A stretch of 7,795 nucleotides of DNA from positions 1 to 7,795 of the forward strand of contig JAITPP010000094.1 of NCBI GenBank assembly GCA_031289385.1, written 5' to 3'. The notes under the pieces are model-generated. The model was not told the DNA's origin. It worked only from the letters and a program-made list of their open reading frames with translations, and made no database searches. The position numbers and the translations under genes are program-made. This stretch comes from Prevotellaceae bacterium. Its GTDB lineage: Bacteria > Bacteroidota > Bacteroidia > Bacteroidales > UBA932. Positions 6,058 through 7,795 of this stretch are shown here, in pieces; positions within the stretch are counted from its first letter, which is position 1, and every line of letters begins with the position of its first letter.

Positions 6058-6137
6058 ATATTCCGTTAGCGTTTTTTGATAAGATGCTAATTGTTAGTTT
6101 GTTAAAAAAACAACAAATATTTAAATTCTAATTGATA

Positions 6138-6716
6138 TTACGGTTTTATCTCCAAAATTATATCATCAATGGCACGTTTGGGAACATAATGAACGGCGTT
6201 TTCGTCGCGAAAATATTTTATATCGCCATCTTTAACATCTGTAATTATAACTTTTTCTTTGGGTTTGCCGAGCGCAATAACGAGCGCGATTTCGTACTGT
6301 TCGGGAATATTCAGATTTTCAGCAAGTTCTTGCCTTTTAACCGATAAAATTATACATCCGCCCAAATTCTGCTCTGCTGCGCCAAGCAAGATGCTTTGCG
6401 AAACAATTCCTTCGTCGTGTTCGGGTTTGCTTTGCGTAATATTTTTATCGACAACAATAATTATGTATGCCGACGGGCGTTCGCCTTCTTCGGGACCCTT
6501 CCAGTCTTTAAGATAGCCAGCCCACGCAAGAGTCGGAAATATTTTTTCGTTGGTTTCTTTTGTGTTTGAAATAATATATTTCAACGGCTGCAAATTTCGT
6601 GTTGATGGCGTCAATCGAGCCAGTTCAATAAACGATTTCAACGTTTGAATATCAACGTTCACATCTTCGTGAAAACGACGATAACTGCGATTTCTACTAA
6701 TAAGTTCGTGTATCAT
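6138..6716 (-). CDS. nitroreductase family protein
   Basis: This 192-residue protein belongs to the FMN-dependent nitroreductase superfamily, whose members reduce nitro compounds, quinones or flavins with NAD(P)H in the cytosol. Visible family features are the N-terminal FMN-phosphate site SRNRSYRRF (7-15), the TPSTRNLQP segment (36-44), the helix DEGIVSQSILLGAAEQNLGGC (101-121), ALGKPKEKV (148-156), and a C-terminal YFRDENAVHYVPKRAIDDII segment. The length is typical of a single-domain member. Substrate cannot be told from sequence. The start is fixed by MIHELISRNRS, where the RNRSYRRF site sits at its usual distance from the N-terminus. It converges with the PurF-like gene (134 bases between) and lies 132 bases behind the superoxide dismutase gene on the same strand, with its own -7 box, so it is probably a separate transcription unit. 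Confidence 0.9.
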   Translation of the reverse strand: MIHELISRNRSYRRFHEDVNVDIQTLKSFIELARLTPSTRNLQPLKYIISNTKETNEKIFPTLAWAGYLKDWKGPEEGERPSAYIIIVVDKNITQSKPEHDEGIVSQSILLGAAEQNLGGCIILSVKRQELAENLNIPEQYEIALVIALGKPKEKVIITDVKDGDIKYFRDENAVHYVPKRAIDDIILEIKP

Positions 6717-6746
6717 AATTTTTAGTTTTTTATTGTATTATTTTTA

Positions 6747-6754
6747 CAAATTTA
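6747..6754 (-). promoter_or_regulatory. -7 box of the nitroreductase gene
   Basis: On the minus strand this reads TAAATTTG, an exact match to TAnnTTTG, 30 bases before the nitroreductase ATG. Transcription would begin near 6741 with a leader of about 25 bases. No clear TTG occurs at the -33 distance. The surrounding DNA is AT-rich, so support is moderate. Confidence 0.45.
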
Positions 6755-6848
6755 CAAAAAAAATGGGATACGCCGCCCTGTTCCGATAATATTTTACAAC
6801 AAAATCGAAAAAACGTAAATTTTGAAAAAAGGCGATAAACGTTTGTGT

Positions 6849-7448
6849 TTACAACAATTCAAATCGTTTTTCTATCACACTCCAATCGAAAACATTCCAA
6901 AAGTTTGCGATATAATCTACTCGCCGACATTGATAATCGAGAAAATAAGAATGTTCCCAAACATCGCAGGTAATCAACGGTTTGCAATTCATCCTCATTG
7001 GATTTCCCGCATTAGTTTCTTGTGTAATTACGAGGTTTCCGTCTTTTTTTTGCGACAACCACGCCCAGCCCGAACCGAAAAGCGAAATCGCTGCTTTTTC
7101 GAACAGAATTTTAAATTCTTCGAACGAACCAAACGATTCGTTTATTGCCAAAAGCAAATTGCCTTCGGGCATAGCCTTAGCCTTAGACGTTGGCGATAGT
7201 TGCTCAAAATAAAAAGAATGATTCCATACTTGCGCAGCGCTACGAAACAACACGCCGTTGGTGTCGGGATATTCTTTTATAATTGACGCCAAATCTGCCG
7301 TTACAATTTTCAGCCCATCTATCAAGCCGTTAAGATTAGTGAGATGCGCACGGAGTATTTTTCCGTAATGAAATTCTATTGTCTGTGCGCTTATGTGTGG
7401 CTCAAGAGCATTTTTTTCAAAGTTTAGTATTGGTAATTCAAATATCAT
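6849..7448 (-). CDS. Fe-type superoxide dismutase with altered second-sphere residues
   Basis: This 199-residue protein aligns along its whole length with E. coli SodB as I recall it, from MIFELPILNFEKNALEPHIS to the C-terminus. It would convert superoxide to oxygen and hydrogen peroxide. All four metal ligands are present: His27, His77 (in AAQVWNHSFY), Asp162 and His166 (in CDVWEHSYFLDY). Gln73, in AAQVWNH, is the active-site glutamine typical of Fe-type enzymes, and FGSGWAWL (124-131) is intact. The segment after HYGK is unusual: canonical HHQTYV or HLQTYV reads ILRAHL (31-36), so conserved His30 and Tyr34 (E. coli numbering) become Ile and His. The ATG at 7448 is preferred over an open frame extending to 7571, because the family begins at this residue and a -7 box lies inside the extension. 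Confidence 0.93.
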   Translation of the reverse strand: MIFELPILNFEKNALEPHISAQTIEFHYGKILRAHLTNLNGLIDGLKIVTADLASIIKEYPDTNGVLFRSAAQVWNHSFYFEQLSPTSKAKAMPEGNLLLAINESFGSFEEFKILFEKAAISLFGSGWAWLSQKKDGNLVITQETNAGNPMRMNCKPLITCDVWEHSYFLDYQCRRVDYIANFWNVFDWSVIEKRFELL

Positions 7449-7474
7449 TTTTTTTGTTTTATGAATTATGGGTA

Positions 7475-7482
7475 CAAATGTA
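7475..7482 (-). promoter_or_regulatory. -7 box of the superoxide dismutase gene
   Basis: On the minus strand this reads TACATTTG, a full match to TAnnTTTG, 26 bases before the superoxide dismutase ATG. Transcription would start near 7469, leaving a leader of about 21 bases rich in A. No good -33 TTG is seen. The position supports ATG 7448 as the translation start, because a protein starting at 7571 would begin upstream of this site. Confidence 0.5.
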
Positions 7483-7716
7483 TAAAAAACTATTAAAACT
7501 AAAAATATCATATTGTAAATTTTTTGCCTTTTTTTATTCAAAATATGCGTTTTATTAATTAGAAAACTCAAAAATAGAATGAGTTAGCCTTATATTTATA
7601 ACAAATGTTAAAATAAAAAAGCCAAAAGTTAAAAATCCATAACTCTACTTATTCTCAAACGATTAACAGTAATATCAAAATATTCGATTTTAAAGATAAA
7701 TAACAAATTTTAATGA

Positions 7717-7756
7717 TTTGCTTTTGTTGATTTGTTTTTTGCTTTTTGTTGATTTG
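7717..7756. repeat. imperfect direct repeat, two units of about 20 bases
   Basis: TTTGCTTTTGTTGATTTG at 7717-7734 is repeated as TTTTGCTTTTTGTTGATTTG at 7737-7756; the second copy has one extra T at each of two positions. The repeat is T-rich and of simple composition, so slippage could have produced it. It lies outside any gene. Confidence 0.6.
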
Positions 7757-7764
7757 AGATAAGC

Positions 7765-7795
7765 ACGCAAATGACGCAGATACGACAGATTTACG
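7765..7795. repeat. short periodic ACGCAGAT-like repeat, cut by the window end
   Basis: Successive imperfect units ACGCAAATG (7765-7773), ACGCAGAT (7774-7781), ACGACAGATTT (7782-7792) and ACG (7793-7795) form a loose repeat with a period of about 8-11 bases. The base composition is richer in G and C than the surrounding DNA. Similar ACGCAGATTT phrases are, to my recollection, dispersed between genes in some Bacteroidota. The full extent lies beyond the window. Confidence 0.4.

Larger units (their letters stand above)
7449..7795. other. non-coding region upstream of the superoxide dismutase gene
   Basis: No convincing gene is seen on either strand in the last 347 bases. The part next to the superoxide dismutase holds its probable -7 box. 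The rest is AT-rich, with an imperfect direct repeat at 7717-7756 and a short GC-richer periodic stretch running off the window edge at 7765-7795. An open frame running leftward on the minus strand from 7571 into the superoxide dismutase appears to be chance read-through of AT-rich DNA. Confidence 0.6.

Noticed and set aside
6098..6117. Possible bidirectional terminator TTTGTT/AACAAA between the convergent genes
   Set aside because: The stem is only six AT-rich pairs around an A-rich loop, too weak to call.
6822..7212. Plus-strand open frames opposite the superoxide dismutase
   Set aside because: They are antisense to a clearly conserved enzyme and have no family features.
7449..7571. N-terminal extension of the superoxide dismutase by 41 residues, including a hydrophobic stretch that could be read as a signal or membrane anchor
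   Set aside because: The family starts at the MxFELP motif encoded at 7448, a TACATTTG -7 box lies inside the extension, and the added residues are what AT-rich DNA gives by chance.

Overview
The window is AT-rich chromosomal DNA that most resembles a member of the Bacteroidota, probably Bacteroidales-like. Three things support this. Matches to the Bacteroidota sigma factor -7 box (TAnnTTTG) sit just upstream of several starts. One gene encodes the long (about 630-residue) PurF-like amidotransferase that I recall from Bacteroides-type genomes. The neighbours are typical of the phylum: a SPOR-domain secreted protein, a small lipoprotein and an Fe-type superoxide dismutase. No tRNA, rRNA, CRISPR array, transposase or phage gene was seen.

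Layout. Positions 1-513 are non-coding and very AT-rich. A 567-residue Na+/phosphate cotransporter with a PhoU-like tail follows on the plus strand (514-2217). Right behind it is a decayed tandem copy of its own last 64 codons (2257-2469). Next is a tiny membrane-protein pair of 65 and 34 residues (2620-2926), with a -7 box four bases before the first ATG and a strong intrinsic terminator after the second gene. A three-gene plus-strand operon follows: an LEA14-like lipoprotein (3133-3606), a SPOR-domain secreted protein (3632-4117) and a PurF-like amidophosphoribosyltransferase (4114-6003). The last two overlap by ATGA. A heptanucleotide tandem repeat lies directly after the operon. Two minus-strand genes converge on it, each with its own -7 box: a nitroreductase-family flavoprotein (6138-6716) and an Fe-type superoxide dismutase (6849-7448). 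The last 347 bases are non-coding and carry short imperfect direct repeats.

How the genes fit together. The transporter moves phosphate, and the PurF-like enzyme belongs to a family that uses PRPP and glutamine. The nitroreductase and superoxide dismutase suggest redox or oxygen-stress functions. The LEA14-like and SPOR proteins are envelope proteins, and their link to the PurF-like enzyme is positional only.

Most of the window is ordinary chromosome and I do not see an obvious new defence or mobile system. The items most worth a second look are: the superoxide dismutase, where the conserved second-sphere His30 and Tyr34 (E. coli numbering) read Ile and His; the decayed tandem duplication behind the transporter; the short membrane-protein pair with apparently leaderless transcription; the non-canonical PurF-like enzyme coupled to a SPOR protein; and the heptamer repeat.
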